NCBI RefSeq assembly: GCF_050624435.1
Contig: NC_134540.1
Coordinates: forward strand, 107,723,739-107,787,738
Direction: 5' to 3'
Source of the DNA: Tenrec ecaudatus
Taxonomy: Eukaryota > Chordata > Mammalia > Afrosoricida > Tenrecidae
Length of the DNA stretch: 64,000 nt
In this document: positions 45,059 to 57,564 of the stretch, one piece after another
Position numbering within the stretch: the first letter of the stretch is position 1
Layout: each line of letters opens with the position of its first letter
The notes under the pieces: model-generated
Told to the model about the DNA's origin: nothing
Seen by the model: only the letters and a program-made list of their open reading frames with translations
Database searches by the model: none
Made by a program: the position numbers and the translations under genes

Positions 45059-45429
45059 AAACGACTTTAGTGACCAATGTTTTGTTTTGAATTATTGAAA
45101 AATGAATTGGTGATGAGGACTGTTAGTTTAGTAATACAAGAGTCTTGTCTGTCGTACTAATCTGTATTATTTAAGATTAATATCTGCTTTAAGAGTCACT
45201 GAGGCTAATATAAAATCTTAAATTAAAACCAGATATTTCCCTACCAACAAGATCAAAACTTGCTTGATTCAAGTTTTGGGGTGCCAAAGCCATTGTGTTT
45301 AGATTGTACTTGTTAATTATTATCAAAAATAGTCAAAATCATATGGAGTCTTAAATTGAGAAATCTTGAAGCCTATCCAAGAATCTATTTGCACAAATCA
45401 CTACAGCCAAGAGAAATCTATGTGAGGCC

Positions 45430-45625
45430 CAGGTTAAAAGAACGGTTCAAAATAGTTGTCAGAGAGTTGATTCTAACTGAGGCAATCCCATCTGTGTCAG
45501 AGTATAACTGTTCTCCATAGCATTTTAAACGACCAGTTTTTCAGAAATAGATCACAAAGCCTTTCTTCTGAGGTGCTTCTGAGTGGATTCAACCCTTCGG
45601 TCATTTGGTTAGCAGTTGAATGTGT
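45430..45625 (-). mobile_element. AfroSINE-related element
   Basis: Inverse element with gtcagagagttgattctaac, ctgtgtcagagtataactgt and gaggtgcttctgagtggatt, ending near tcatttggttagcagttgaa. Confidence 0.75.
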
Positions 45626-45659
45626 GAATTTCCCCTGTGACTTCTTAAATACATACTTA

Positions 45660-45907
45660 TTTCCGTTAGCTGCTGTCAAGTTGGTCTTTAATTCATGGAA
45701 TCCTCACCAACAATAGAATCAGACAGCTGTGGCAGATTTTTGGAAGCTGATGGCTAAGACTTTTTTTCCTAGTCTATTTTAGCCTGGAAGCTCAGCTGAA
45801 ACCTGTTCATTGACAGGTAGGTGGTAACAGCACATGAAGTGTATTGGCTGTGAATTGAGCCCTGGTATTCCTCATAGAAGGGAAGAATTCTACTGAATCA
45901 CTAGTGC
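45660..45907 (-). mobile_element. AfroSINE of the tRNA-Gly family
   Basis: Inverse orientation. The tail side is gttagctgctgtcaagttgg. The body is tcctagtctattttagcctg and gctcagctgaaacctgttca. The head ends gaagaattctactgaatcac, the inverse of the tRNA-Gly A box. An LTR inserted just after it at 45913. Confidence 0.85.
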
Positions 45908-45912
45908 ATCAC

Positions 45913-46424
45913 TGTGTTAGCCTTGGCACTTTAGGGAAACATATCCACAGAAACTCATGTGTAAAAGAAAGTTTTATATAAAGGTTTAGTGTGCATCTAG
46001 AAAACATCCCAATCCAGTGCTGCACAAGCCCACAAGTCCAACATTAACCGGTATATCCAACACAAATCCACAAAGTCCTCCTCCATCTCACAAAACACAC
46101 ACTATGATGCTGACTTCAGGAGGAAAGCCGGATCAGTGAACGCATGAGCATCTCAGCGCTGACAGGGGTCTCCACACGGCTGCTCCAGCATCCAGGGTTG
46201 CATTGGGGTAGGTCCATATGGCTTCTTTTGGGGATGTCTTGCAGGAAGTGAGCCTTGCAAGCTGAAGCAGGAAACTGTCTAAGGCAGATGCACCCTGGTC
46301 CAACCATCACAAAGAAAGAGATCTGAGAACTAGAAAGGCAAGGCTCACTGAGCCATTTATCCCTCTGCCTTTCAATTAGCCCCACATGTGTTTATCGGCC
46401 AGGTTGGCACAATAAACTACCTCA
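45913..46424 (-). mobile_element. ERVL-type solo LTR (fossil)
   Basis: The 512-bp element begins TGTGTTAGCCTTGG and ends AAACTACCTCA. It is flanked by a perfect 5-bp duplication, ATCAC (45908-45912 and 46425-46429). It is the closest relative of the LTR at 4401-4908. Confidence 0.9.
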
Positions 46425-46894
46425 ATCACACATACATTACACTGAGAAAAAAAATTCCAACAGCTGTAACACACTACTTGTTTTTCCAGAGATTGAATGC
46501 AGAAAGCAAAAAGACCCACATTAATTTTGTGACCGTTTCTATGGGTGTGTGTGAGGAAAATTAATTGGGTTCTGATTTCAAGTCAGAGGAGACTTCAATC
46601 TTGAATTTAGCTCTGCTGGATGGTGACTTCACCCTAACCAAAGACTTTGTTTGTGGCTGATAGTACCTAAGGAATAGTTTGTCTGAAAACTTTCTATGAA
46701 CCACTCTTAGAGGAGGCCAGGGCTCAGTAACTCTGTCCTTCTTCATACCCTGCCCAAAGGATGAAATAGATTGGAGGTTCCCTAAAGACGATGAAATTTG
46801 GGGATAAAATCCTTAAAGGATAAAAGTCCTTAAAGGGGAAGAGCTTCTGATATTCTCTAGAAGATGACCAAATACTCTTAAAATACTTCCATTT

Positions 46895-48471
46895 ATTTCT
46901 TTTTAAAATCATTTTATTGGGGGCTCATACAACTCATCAAAATCTATCCATCCATCCACTGTGTCAAGCACATTTTTTACAATTGTTGCCTTAACCATTT
47001 TCAAAACATTTTCTTTGTACTTGAGCCCTTGGTATCAGCTCCTCATTCCCCCCCCTCCCCTCCCCTCTCTCCCTCATGAACCCTTGATTATTTACACATT
47101 GTTATTATTTTCATGTCTTACACTGACCCATGTTTTCCTTCACCTACTTTCCTGTTGTCCATCCCCTTGGGAGAGGATTATATGTAGATCATTGTGATCG
47201 GTTTCCACTTTCTCCCTCCAACTTCCCCTTACCCACCTGGTGACTGCTCTCAATATTGGTCCTGAGGGGCTTATCTGTCCTGGATTCCCTGTGTTTCAAA
47301 CTCTTATCTGTATCTGTGTCCATGCTTGGGTATAGCTGGATTTGTAAGGTAGAATTGGGGTCATGATATTGGGGGGGGAATAGGAAGCATTAAAGAACTA
47401 GTGGAAACTTGTATGTTTCAACGGTGCTACACTGAATCCTGACTGGATTGTCTCCTCCCTGTGACCCTTCTGTAAGGGGATGTCCAATTATCTACAGATG
47501 GGCTTTGGGTCTCCACTCTGCACTCCCCCTCATTTACTATGATATGATTTTTTGTTCTGGGTCTTGATGCCTGATACTTGATCCTATCGACAGCTTGTGA
47601 TCATACAGGCTGTTGTGCTCTTCCATGTGGGCTTTGTTGCTTCTCAGCTAGATGGCCAATTGTTTATCTTCAAGCCTTTAAGATAGCCAGGCATATACCT
47701 TTTGATAGCCAGGCATCATCAGCTTTTCTCACCACATTTGTTTATGTACCCACTTTGTCTTCAGTGATCGTGTCAGAAAGGTGAGCATCATGGAATGCCA
47801 GGTTATTAAAGCAAAGTGTTCTTGCATTGAGGGAGTACTTGAGTAGAGACCCAGTGTCCTTCTGCTACCTTAATACTAATCCTATAAATATATGCACATA
47901 TATATTTCCCTGTCATCATATATAAATATATTTGCATATGTTCATGCCTGTATTTAGACCTCTATAAATGCTCTTTGCCTCCTACTTTTTCCCTCTATTT
48001 CCTTTTACTTTCCTCTTGTCACATTATCACGTTTGGCCTTCATTTGGGTTTCAGTAATTCCTCTGGGTTACATTTCCCTTGATCAAACCGTACCAGGCCT
48101 CCTACTCCTTCCTCATCATGGATTTTAGATCACTTGCTGTCCCTTGTCCCTGGGTTTGTTAACACCCACTTCCTTTCCCCTGCCTCCCTCTCTCCTACGT
48201 CCTCCCCCCCCCACCAGATCCATTGGTCCTGTTGTTTTTCTCCTCTGGATTGTTTATCCCACATATCTTATCTAGATAGATATGCAGAGACAATGATAAG
48301 CACAAAAATAAGACAGAGCAAAACAAAGCAACAAAATAAAACAACAATAACAAAATCCTAACGATTAAAACCATTACAGAAAAGCCTGTAAATAGTTCAA
48401 GGTCTGTTTGTTGACCTTTAGGAGTGTTTTCTGTCGAGTCTGATGGGTTGCCATGCTCTGGCTCCACAGTC
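46895..48471 (-). mobile_element. 5'-truncated L1 3' UTR with target duplication
   Basis: The 1577-bp insert is bracketed by TAAAATACTTCCATTT (46879-46894) and TAAAATATTTCCATTT (48472-48487), one mismatch in 16. It starts with the tail side (ttaaaatcattttattgggg) and runs through about 1.57 kb of the long 3' UTR without reaching ORF2. It has a single copy of the block that is duplicated at 28319-28700. Confidence 0.93.
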
Positions 48472-48751
48472 TAAAATATTTCCATTTCTAGTAAATCAAT
48501 CAATCCAAAATATTTACATAATGCTTCTCATGGTCAACATTTTGATCTACAGTTGCCTATTATAGCAATTTTATCTGTAGAAAGAACTCAGCTAAGTAAA
48601 TGACTAAACCATGAAGACTATTACCATGTATAATAGCAAAACCAGATTTGCATAATGCTAATTTGTACCTCACTGAGGGAGGAGGTATCCAATAAATAGT
48701 TAATAGTATACTAAGAAATCAGAATTCTATGTAATTCTATGGCAATAGTTA

Positions 48752-49252
48752 TGTTAGTCTGGGTAGACTAGAGAAACAAATCCAGAGACAATTATATGTG
48801 TAAGAGAGAACTTTATATCAAGAAGTAATTAGGCATCAAGAAAATATCCAAGCCCAGCTCAGATCAAGTCCATAAGTTCCATATTAGCCCATCAGTCCAA
48901 TACCAGCCTTTGAATTCTTCAGACTCACACAGCACATGCAATGATGTCAAATGCAGGAAGATCACTGTCCGGTTGGTGGAAAGTCCTGTGGATCTAATGG
49001 CAGTGGACGCATCTCTAGGACTTTGGCTGCCATCAGCGTGGCTCCATGTGGCATGTCAACAGGAATGTGAAGCAGAGAGTGGGAGTGGTCCAGCTCTTCA
49101 GATGGCAGAATCAAGAGAGAGGAAGTTCCAGAAACCTCATGAGAAAACCACGTCCACAAGGAACAATCATCATGTTATGACCTGATTTACAGGCTTGACT
49201 CCACCCCTTCATTAATTTATCAAGTTGACATTAAATTTTGTAACTACAACCA
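48752..49252 (-). mobile_element. ERVL-type solo LTR (fossil)
   Basis: It begins TGTTAGTCTGGGTAGACTAG and ends near TTTTGTAACTACAACCA. Closest to 26798-27323 and 1867-2680. The target duplication was not resolved. Confidence 0.8.
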
Positions 49253-49254
49253 TA

Positions 49255-49540
49255 ATTTTAGCTATATTTCAGGGAAAGGTCACAGTTCTTTTCCAAAGAG
49301 GAATTGAAAAAAAATTTTAGCACATAGATTTTCTGTTACATTTTATACATGGTATATAATTTATTTTAGGAAATGTGATGGCTTATTTAGAATTACTATT
49401 ACTTCTGAAGTCTCTCTATAGTTTACTGAAATAGAAATAGGAACAATGTTGGCTTTCGTTAGGGCTTAGTTTCTTATTTCTTTCAAATGTCTAACTGTGG
49501 AGTTTCATGTGGGTCCTAAAGGTTGTTGCATGGCAGCATG
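49255..49540. other. No supported gene
   Basis: Unassigned AT-rich sequence. Confidence 0.5.
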
Positions 49541-49544
49541 AAAC

Positions 49545-49850
49545 TTTGAAGTCAATTTGAATCTGGACATTGATCACATTACAACCCATGCAAAATGGAA
49601 CAAAATGCCGCGGGTCTTATATCATCTCCACAATGTTGTGACCAACAGGCTGTTTGTTTGCTGATTTTCAGAAGCAGATCTCCAGCCTTGCTTCCTAGTC
49701 CATTTCAGTCTAGAAGTTCTGCTGAAACCTGTTCAGCATCAAAGCCACAGGAAAATTTCTACTAGCTAATGAGTGACGCCTATGCAAGAGGAGCATTGGT
49801 CAGGGATTGAACCCAAGTCTCCTAAATGGAAGGTGAGTGTCTAAGTTATC
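49545..49850 (-). mobile_element. AfroSINE of the tRNA-Gly family
   Basis: Inverse orientation. The tail-side region is about 49570-49640, followed by the body (tcctagtccatttcagtcta and gttctgctgaaacctgttca). The B-box side is cagggattgaacccaagtct and the A-box side ggaaggtgagtgtctaagtt. Confidence 0.82.
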
Positions 49851-49855
49851 TCCAG

Positions 49856-49940
49856 AACAAACCACTAAACTCACCGCCATTGATTCAATTCCCACTCATA
49901 GTTACCCAAGGCATAACCACTGCCCCGCTAGGATTCCTTC
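49856..49940 (-). mobile_element. AfroSINE fragment
   Basis: The tail-side text aaactcaccgccattgattc, with caattcccactcatagttac, runs into a head-like end (cataaccactgccccgctag). The body between them is deleted. Confidence 0.65.
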
Positions 49941-49944
49941 TTAG

Positions 49945-50685
49945 TTATTTAATAAGTGCTGATCGAGTAGAAATATCCTAAGTGGATCAGCTTAACAAAC
50001 ATAAATTTAGTCCAGGATTTGTATTTTAACAGAGCAAAGCTGGAATTACTAGTCCTTTCCCTTGGCTTCTAAGACTTTATACAATTGCTCTATTTACCCC
50101 AAAGCTTGGCAATCTGAATTCCAGCACTGCTGGTGTGTGTTGTCTGAATAGAAAGTGTTAAGGTCAATGGATTTATAGCCAACAGAAGTTCAGGGAATTC
50201 TAGTTACCCTTTCTTGTCTTGGAGTATCCGTTTTACAATGGAAATTAGATAGTTACATACTCAACTGGAGTATTGTTAGCATTAAACTAGATAATATATA
50301 TGAAAGAATTTTACAAGTTGTTATTTCTGGAAACATTTAAAGTCTCCTCCCAGGTTGACAACATGTGGTCTTGTGCTTTGCCATCCTCTGTTTAGGAACC
50401 TATTAAAATAATTTTTCCATGAATGTTCTAACAACCAAGATCCTGGTGGAAACCAGATGATACACTCATGCTGGGTTGATTTTAATCAAGGACAGTTTAC
50501 AAAGGTGTGTGCAGGGTTTAGGAAAAAGCAGCAAGAGTTGTGGTGGTAGCCAGCAGGAAGTTATTAGCAACAGTAAGCCTGGGGGGGGGGGGGAAGGGGG
50601 GAAGAAAATATTTACCTACAGGGGGAGCTCTTGTTGAGGAACTGCCCTTGATTATGGAAGGTGTGATATTTATTTATTTCCCAAA
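49945..50685. other. No supported gene; poly-G run
   Basis: Unassigned sequence. A run of 13-14 G followed by AA and six G lies at about 50580-50600. Confidence 0.5.
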
Positions 50686-50689
50686 CCAT

Positions 50690-52970
50690 TTCATGGGAGC
50701 TCTTCCAGATATCATACCATTCCATAGCTGAATCACATGAGGCAGTAGGGTACAATTGCTGCTACAACCAGTTTCAAGACATTTACATTTTTCTCCTCCT
50801 TGAACTCCTTGACATCAGTTTCCCTTCAGCCCACCCCTCCTCCATTGTACCCCCAGGAACCCTTGTTCTACTTATTGTCTCTGTAAGTAGAGATAATACT
50901 TATAGAGAATTTCATACCCAAAAAAACATAACAACAATTCAAAAGGGCTAACCACCCTGACCTGACAAAATACATTAGAGATAATCCTCACTTTGGGGAG
51001 AAAAAAAAAGAATCAAAAACCTTATCAGGGGATCAAGTGATAATGTCTTAACTGTTCAAACCAGGGTTTATCATCTTGAGCTCCTATATCCAGCTTTCTA
51101 ATACTCTCTGGTAATCAGTTTATTCCCGTCCCTCAATTATGGATAGAGAGAAGCTACCAGAGGCTCATTTTCTGTGTAGATCTTGAAAATGTATCTTGGG
51201 CTTCCATTGTCACCCAATGCCTTCTGTGAACCAGAATCTCACAATTTAGTCTCTGGTACTATTCACTCCATTGGTTCTGGATGATATGATTTACAATCCT
51301 TGGGTCATAGATGCTGTGCTTCTTCCATATGGACTTAAATGGCATCTCACTATGATGGCTGCTTGTTTGGAAATAAGCCGTTAAGACCACAGATACTATT
51401 CTATTTGTAGGCACCATCTAATATCGTCACCACTCTTTGCTCTTCCTTCGTGAGGAGCATCTGGAGCAGGGTCATGTTATAAGAATTAATTGTTCTTAAA
51501 TTGGAGCTAGGATTTAGTGCAAGCTCCAAATCCATTCCTGGATTTTTAAAAATTATTATCTGCCTTTGGCTCTCCTTAGAGAACTCCTTGTTAATCTATG
51601 GTAGAGAATCTTCTTGACCATGCCCTTGGTGTAAAGGATCTTCTGTTAATGGCATCATTGATTAGCCTCTGGTACTAATTTTTGAGACACTGTTGAAGGA
51701 GGCATATTGTACCAATGTAGGAACTACACATCTCAATACCTGAATTATTCCCCTGTAAAGAATAAAACCTTATATGACTGGACACTTTTACACAAACAAT
51801 GGGAGTTGGTTGTTGAGCAAAATTTACAATAATACTCACTGCCAATTTCAATAACAGGTTTGCTGGTATAATATAATTCTTAATACAGCAAGTACGCTGA
51901 TGTACTAAGTTAATGTTTTCCTGGCTACTGCCAGTTCAATACTCTTGGTATAGCTGATTCTGCTTCTTCCAACAAAATGAATTTTCAGTCTCAGGTCTTC
52001 AGGTTACAGGTGTGTTTAAGGTAGAGCTCAATTCAACTAGTGGAGTTTCCACATCTGATCCCTGTGGTAAGGCCTTTAGAGCATGTTGTTCCCCTTGAAG
52101 ATTCAGGATTCAATACCCCTAGTATATGGCGCTTGGCCTGGGTCCCCAGGGTGTACACAGACCCTTGGGTCAATGTGGCTTCTTAGGTGCATATTACCAA
52201 GCATACTCCACCTTTCGGGTCCTTAAAGGTGTTGTTAGTCAACCCCACTCCTACATGGAAGTTGGTCTTCCCCATTTTTCTACCAATAGCAATGCACTTG
52301 CCTTCTCCCAGATGTGCCTGCTCCCTTTCCTTCCCCTGACTTGGCTTTTCCATCATTGTCCTCATCCCTCTAATAGGAATGTCTATCTGTCCAGAGGAAA
52401 TCTTATCATAACTTTGCATGGCAGTCACTAAGTGTTCATTTTTATCTCAGCTGACATTAAGGCGCCCTCTGCCAAAGTTACCTTTAAGACGCATACCTTG
52501 AGAGGATGGCTCATGGATCGTTGGCACCCTGTCGGGCTCTTCATAAGACTGTCTGGCTGCCCTGACCTACCAGCAAGCCGGAGCTTGTGCCTGACCCATT
52601 GCTTGTCCCTACAGCAGTGGACTCATATGGTATTTGTCCTTTTGTGATTGACTAGCTTCACTCAGCATGTTTTCCAGATCCCTCCATGTCTTTGAGGTGA
52701 TTCACGGTTTTATCACTGTTTTTTAGGGATGTGTAGTATTCCACTGGGTGTATACCAATGTTTTTTTTAACCCATTCTTCTACTGATAGTGATTTAGGCC
52801 GCTTTCAGCTTCTTTCTATTGTGAACTGTGCTGCAATGAACGCGGGAGAGCATATGTCTTTTCATGATCGGTTTATTATTTCGTTGGGGTATATTCCCAG
52901 CAATGATATTGTTGGATACAGTGGATGTACATATTTACAAGCCCACCAGTAGTGTGTAAGAGTTCCAATC
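50690..52970 (-). mobile_element. L1 LINE, 3' UTR plus ORF2 end
   Basis: The 3' UTR spans about 50690-52600 (1.9 kb). ORF2 C-terminal sequence then follows in antisense (catatggtatttgtcctttt, gattgactagcttcactcag, gctgcaatgaacgcgggaga). It is truncated at about 52970. The long 3' UTR confirms that this length is a property of the lineage. Frames are decayed. Confidence 0.8.
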
Positions 52971-52983
52971 TCTCTGAAAGTTT

Positions 52984-54018
52984 GATATTTAGATTTTGTA
53001 TCGACTTAGCTGGCCTCACATTCTCAATGGTTTGGTAGTTAAGACCTAGTAGCTCCCTATGACCTAACACAATGTAACTTACTCCAAAATGAGATCTGCC
53101 ATGAACAGCCTGTGAGTTATATAAGGCGGTTTAGGGTGGGATACAACACCCATACTCAGATAATAGCCCCGAGACAATCGATTGAAAGGACATTCCCTTG
53201 AGGATGTGTCCTGGAGACTTGTTTTCAATATAATTGGATGTTGATTGTTTTTGCTGTGTCTGCATCTCCTTCATTCATTGCCCTCTGGTTCTTTAGATTT
53301 GAGTCAACAATGTGATGTACTACGCACCAAACCTGGGAGTCATCAGCAGCCTGCTACTTATCTGCTGCTTGGATGCATTCACTTCTGCAGCCACTAGACT
53401 GACCTTGAATCAATTTACCTCTGCAGCTCCCAGCCTGCCATCTTCCTGCTAACCTTGGGTTCATCAGTCCCTGCAGCTACCCTGTTTCCCTGAAAGTAAG
53501 AAAGACCCCCAAAATAAGACCTACTTCCAGTTTTACCTCTCGCTGAAATATAAGGCATCCCCCTGAAAATAAGACTTCCCTGAAAAGAAGGTTGCCCCAA
53601 GCTACTGTAATTCTGGACCGTGCACCATAGTCGCAGGCGCCGCAACGCAGCTCACTGTTGGCCGCAGTGTAGCTGGAGCAGACAGGAAGTGTGGGGTCTC
53701 TTTTAACAAAACAACAAACAATAAGTGTGTACCGTACCCTTCTTCAGGGAAAAATAAGACATTCCCTGAAAATAAGACCTATCGCATCTTTGGGAGCAAA
53801 AATTAATATAAGACACTGTCTTATTTTCAGGGAAACAAGGTATGTGACTCAGTAGAAGCCTCTGGCCTAATATCTGACCCATGGACTGGAACTGAACCTA
53901 CCTGGAATTTGGCTTGTCTACTTTTATAACTGTGTGAGCAATTTTTCTTGATTTAATTTTCTCTGTATATACACACATATAAACGTTTTGGCTTGATTTC
54001 TCTAGAGAAACCAGATGA
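52984..54018 (+). mobile_element. Old LTR, ERVL-like (fossil), split by a mariner-like element
   Basis: The left part is about 52984-53477 (gtatcgacttagctggcctc … gttcatcagtccctgcagc) and the right part 53843-54018 (tgtgactcagtagaagcctc … ttctctagagaaaccag). The order and ending resemble old ERVL-related LTRs from memory. Solo, with no internal region. Edges are approximate. Confidence 0.6.
53480..53840. mobile_element. Tc1/mariner-like non-autonomous element
   Basis: The 361-bp element has inverted ends (CCCTGTTTCCCTGAAA on the left; the inverse of TTTCAGGGAAACAAGG on the right) and is flanked by TA on both sides (53478-53479 and 53841-53842). Repeated AAAATAAGAC motifs lie near each end. 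The middle, about 53600-53700, is GC-rich and unrelated to the ends. It has no transposase. Its insertion split an LTR, so it is younger than that LTR. Confidence 0.85.
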
Positions 54019-54149
54019 AGCCAGAAAGTGATTACATTCCATTGCATTAGAATACATTATAGAATTAGTCCAGTATTTGACAAAAACACTAGGAACCATA
54101 GTCTAGCCAAGTTGATACATGATTTCTCAAATCAAACTCACTGTCATCA

Positions 54150-54475
54150 AGTTAATCCTGTTTATTTTCTTACCGCTTTAGAGATCGGGCATATGAAACG
54201 AGTCTCTCACTGGACCAAAATCAAGGCATCAACAGGACTGTGTTCTTTTCTGGAGGCTCTGGGATAACATCTATTTTCTCTCCTTTCCAGCTTCTAGAGG
54301 CTGCCTACATTGCTGGTCTGTGGCTCTGTTCCATCTTCAAATCCAACAATGGTTAATTAAGTGTTTCTCACATCACCACATTCTAACACCGATGACCGTG
54401 TTTGCTTCTTCCACATTTAGAGAAAACTTGCTCTTGTGTCAGGGACATCAAGATAACAAACTCTCCTTATTTCAA
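54150..54475. other. Possible ancient mammalian repeat
   Basis: Text such as ttctggaggctctgggataa, cttctagaggctgcctacat and ctcacatcaccacattctaa resembles an old repeat class that I could not name. Confidence 0.4.
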
Positions 54476-54487
54476 CGTTAGCTGGTA

Positions 54488-54640
54488 AGCACCAGGAACT
54501 CAGGTGGTGAAATGGTTAAGTGACTGGCTGTTAACGGAAAGGCTGGCAGTTTGAAACCGCTTTCCATCTGTGTGTAATCAGCTCCTGTAAAGAGTTAGTG
54601 GCCTGTGGGGGCAGTTCTACTCTGTCCACCAGAGTTCGAT
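54488..54640 (+). mobile_element. AfroSINE, 3'-shortened
   Basis: Head aggaactcaggtggtgaaat, with gactggctgttaacggaaag and ctggcagtttgaaaccgc, and body tgtaaagagttagtggcctg. It ends without the usual tail. Confidence 0.78.
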
Positions 54641-54724
54641 GTTTCAGGCATATGGAATGTAAATATTTCTCCCTTGAATATTTGTCTTTCTAAAATATGG
54701 CTTCCCACTGCTAATTCTCCATCA

Positions 54725-57560
54725 CTTGCCTGCCAGTTTGTGGGATGGTAGTGGTCTGCATGTTGCTGTGATTCTGAAAGCTGGGTCACCAGAATGTCGA
54801 ATACCAGTAGGGTCATCCCAGGTGAAGAGGTTTTAGTCGAGCTCACAGATGACGAAGAAGGCGTAGGTGGTCAGCGTTTGAGGGATTAGCCACTGAACAC
54901 TACGAATAGCGTCAAAACATTGTCAGATACACTGAAAACCTCGTGAATCAGAGCCGGACATTGTCAGCTATAGTACAGGAAGTTGAGTCTCTCAGGTCAG
55001 AAGGCACGCAAAGTAGCGTGAAGGATAATGAGGTGGCTGCAGTGAGACCACCAGGACCTTCATTTGCTTATGGGGCATTTCTCAAAATGAGACGAAACAG
55101 CTGAAAGCCGCTATTAGTAATCAGAACGTGGATTACACGAAATATTAATTTAGAAAACTTAGAAGTCATCAAAATGAAGCCATCAAGAATGAAGTGCAAT
55201 ACATAAAGATTGATATCTTAGTTATTAGTGAGCTGAAATCAGTAAACTGAAACTGGTATGTGGCATTTTTGAATAAGGCAGTCATAATGGTTTAATATGC
55301 TGGGAATGACAAACGCAAGTGGAATGGCGTCCCATTCATTGTCAAAAAGGACAAAAAGATATATCTTAAAGTACAATGCTGTTTGTGATAAAATAATACT
55401 TATATGTATACAATGATATTGTTTCTACAACTGTTATTCAAATTTACACACTAACCACAAATGATGGTGATGAAGAAATTGAAGAATTCGACCAATTTCC
55501 TCAGTCTGAAATGGATCAAACATGCAATCAAGCTGCATTGATAAATATTGGCAATTGGTATGTGAAAGTTGGAAACAAAGAAGAAGGAACAGTAATTGGA
55601 AATATGTCCTTGGTGATAGAAATGAAGCTGCAGATCATATAATAGAATTTTGCCAGATCAATAACTTCTTCACTGCAAATATCTTTTTTTCCAATGACAT
55701 AAATGGTGATTACATACACAGATCTTTCCAGATGTAATACACAGGAATCAAATTGACTACATCTGTGGGGAGAGACGATGGAGAAACTTACTATCAGCAA
55801 CCATAATGAGACCAGGAGCTGAATATGTTAAGCTGCTTATTATGTAAGTTTAACTTGAACTTGAAAAAATTAAAACAAGTCCACAAGAGCAAAAACATGA
55901 CCTTGAGTATATCCTATCTGAAGAATAGATTTCAGTCATTTAAAACTGATGACAGAAGACTTCCCTGGCTGTGGGATAACATCAAGAATATCATACACGA
56001 AGAAAGAAAACAATTACAAAAACAAAAAGGAGAAAAAAGATTAAAGTGGATATCAGAAAAGACTCTGAAACTTGTCCTTAAACATAAAGGAAATGGAAAA
56101 TATGATGAAGTAAAAGAATTGGGCAGAAAAATTTAAAGGCAGCTTGAAAAGATAAAGTAAAATAGGGACAACTGGAGTTAGAAAAACCAAAATCACAAAA
56201 ATATTAAGTACACATGAAGCTGAAAGAATTGAAGAAAAATTCAAGCCTTAAGTTCCAATTTTGAAAGATTGTATGAGCAAAATATTGGATGATGCAGATA
56301 GCATCAAGACAGAAGGAATACACAATCTCTGTACCAAAAAAGAACAGGTTGACATTCAACCAATTTATGAGGTAACATATGACCAAGAACTGATGGTACT
56401 GAAGTCCAAGTCGCACTGATGGCATTAGTAAAAAACAAATCTCCAAGAATTGATGGAATACCAGTTGAACTGTCTAACCAAATTCATCAGGGGAAGTGCT
56501 CACTAATCTATTCCAAGAAATTTGGCAGTTATCTGTCCAAGACATCCATAATTGCACCTATTTAAAGAGGGGTGACCCATAAGAATGTGAAAATTCTGAA
56601 ACAATAACATTATTATCACATGCAAGAAAAATTGTGCTGAAGATCACTCAACAATGACTGTACCAGTTCATGGACACGTTGCTCTCAAATTCAAGGCTGA
56701 GTCAAAAGAGGACATGAAATGAGGGCTATCATTGCTGATGTCAGATGGATCTTGGCTGAAAAATGTGAATATCAGAAAGATGTTTACTTGGATTTTATTA
56801 ACCATGCAAAGACATTCCACAGTTTGGATAATAACAAACTACGGATAGCCTTGAGACAAATGAGAATTCCAGAACACTTCATTGTGCTCATACAAAACTT
56901 GTACATGGATCAAGAGGCAATCTTAGAACAGAACAAAAGAATACAGTGTAACATAAAATCAAGCAAGTTGTACATCAGTGTTATACCTTCAAGCTGTCTG
57001 TTAAGCAAATAACGAAGGACTAGATAAAGAAGAATAGGAGTTCAGTATTGGAGGATAGCTTATTAACAACCTTTGACATGCGTATGACACAACCTGCTGA
57101 ACATGAGGAAGTATTAAAGCACTTGCTGATGACATCAAGGACTGCAGCCTTCAGTATGGATTAAAACCCAATGTAAAAAAAAAAGAAGCAAAAAACCAAA
57201 CTCACTGCCATGTCAATGCTACGTCATAGCAACACTGTAGGACAGGATGTAACTGCCTCTGCAGGTTTCCTATATGGTAACTCTTTAGGGAAATAGAAAG
57301 CTGTGTCTTTCTCCCAAGGAGCAGCTGGTGGTTTCAAACTGCTGACTGTAGAATAGCAGCTCAACTCATAACCACTACACCACCAAGACTCAACAGAAAT
57401 CTACACAACTGGACCAATAGATGACATAGTTGGAGGAAAGACTGAAATTGTCAAGGATTTCATCTTGCGTGGATCTACAATCGATGCTTATGCAACCAGC
57501 AGTCAAGAAATTGAATTATCTCTGTTGCGTTAGGCAAAACTGTAAAGGACCTCAGCTACA
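54725..57560 (+). mobile_element. RTE LINE with 5' end, endonuclease and RT remnants
   Basis: The 5' end is at about 54725 (cttgcctgccagtttgtggg). Endonuclease sequence runs about 55240-55880, with VSWKQRRRNSNWKYVLGDRN-type text from 55570. The reverse-transcriptase domain covers about 56250-57120; the readable part at 56719-57012 includes ADVRWILAEKCEYQKDVYLDF, the RTE palm region. Sequence continues to about 57560 with no 3' tail. A minus-strand SINE interrupts it at 57190. Many stops and frame changes; inactive. Length is near that expected for RTE (about 3.2 kb) less the 3' end. Confidence 0.88.
57190..57392 (-). mobile_element. AfroSINE inside RTE
   Basis: Inverse AfroSINE: aaccaaactcactgccatgt, ctgcctctgcaggtttccta and gagcagctggtggtttcaaa, ending at ccactacaccaccaagactc. 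RTE sequence resumes at about 57396, so it postdates the RTE. Confidence 0.9.
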
Positions 57561-57564
57561 GAAA

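Noticed and set aside
55522-57012. Host gene with reverse-transcriptase-like domain
   Set aside because: The frames are short, broken and collinear with other RTE copies in the window; it is a LINE remnant.
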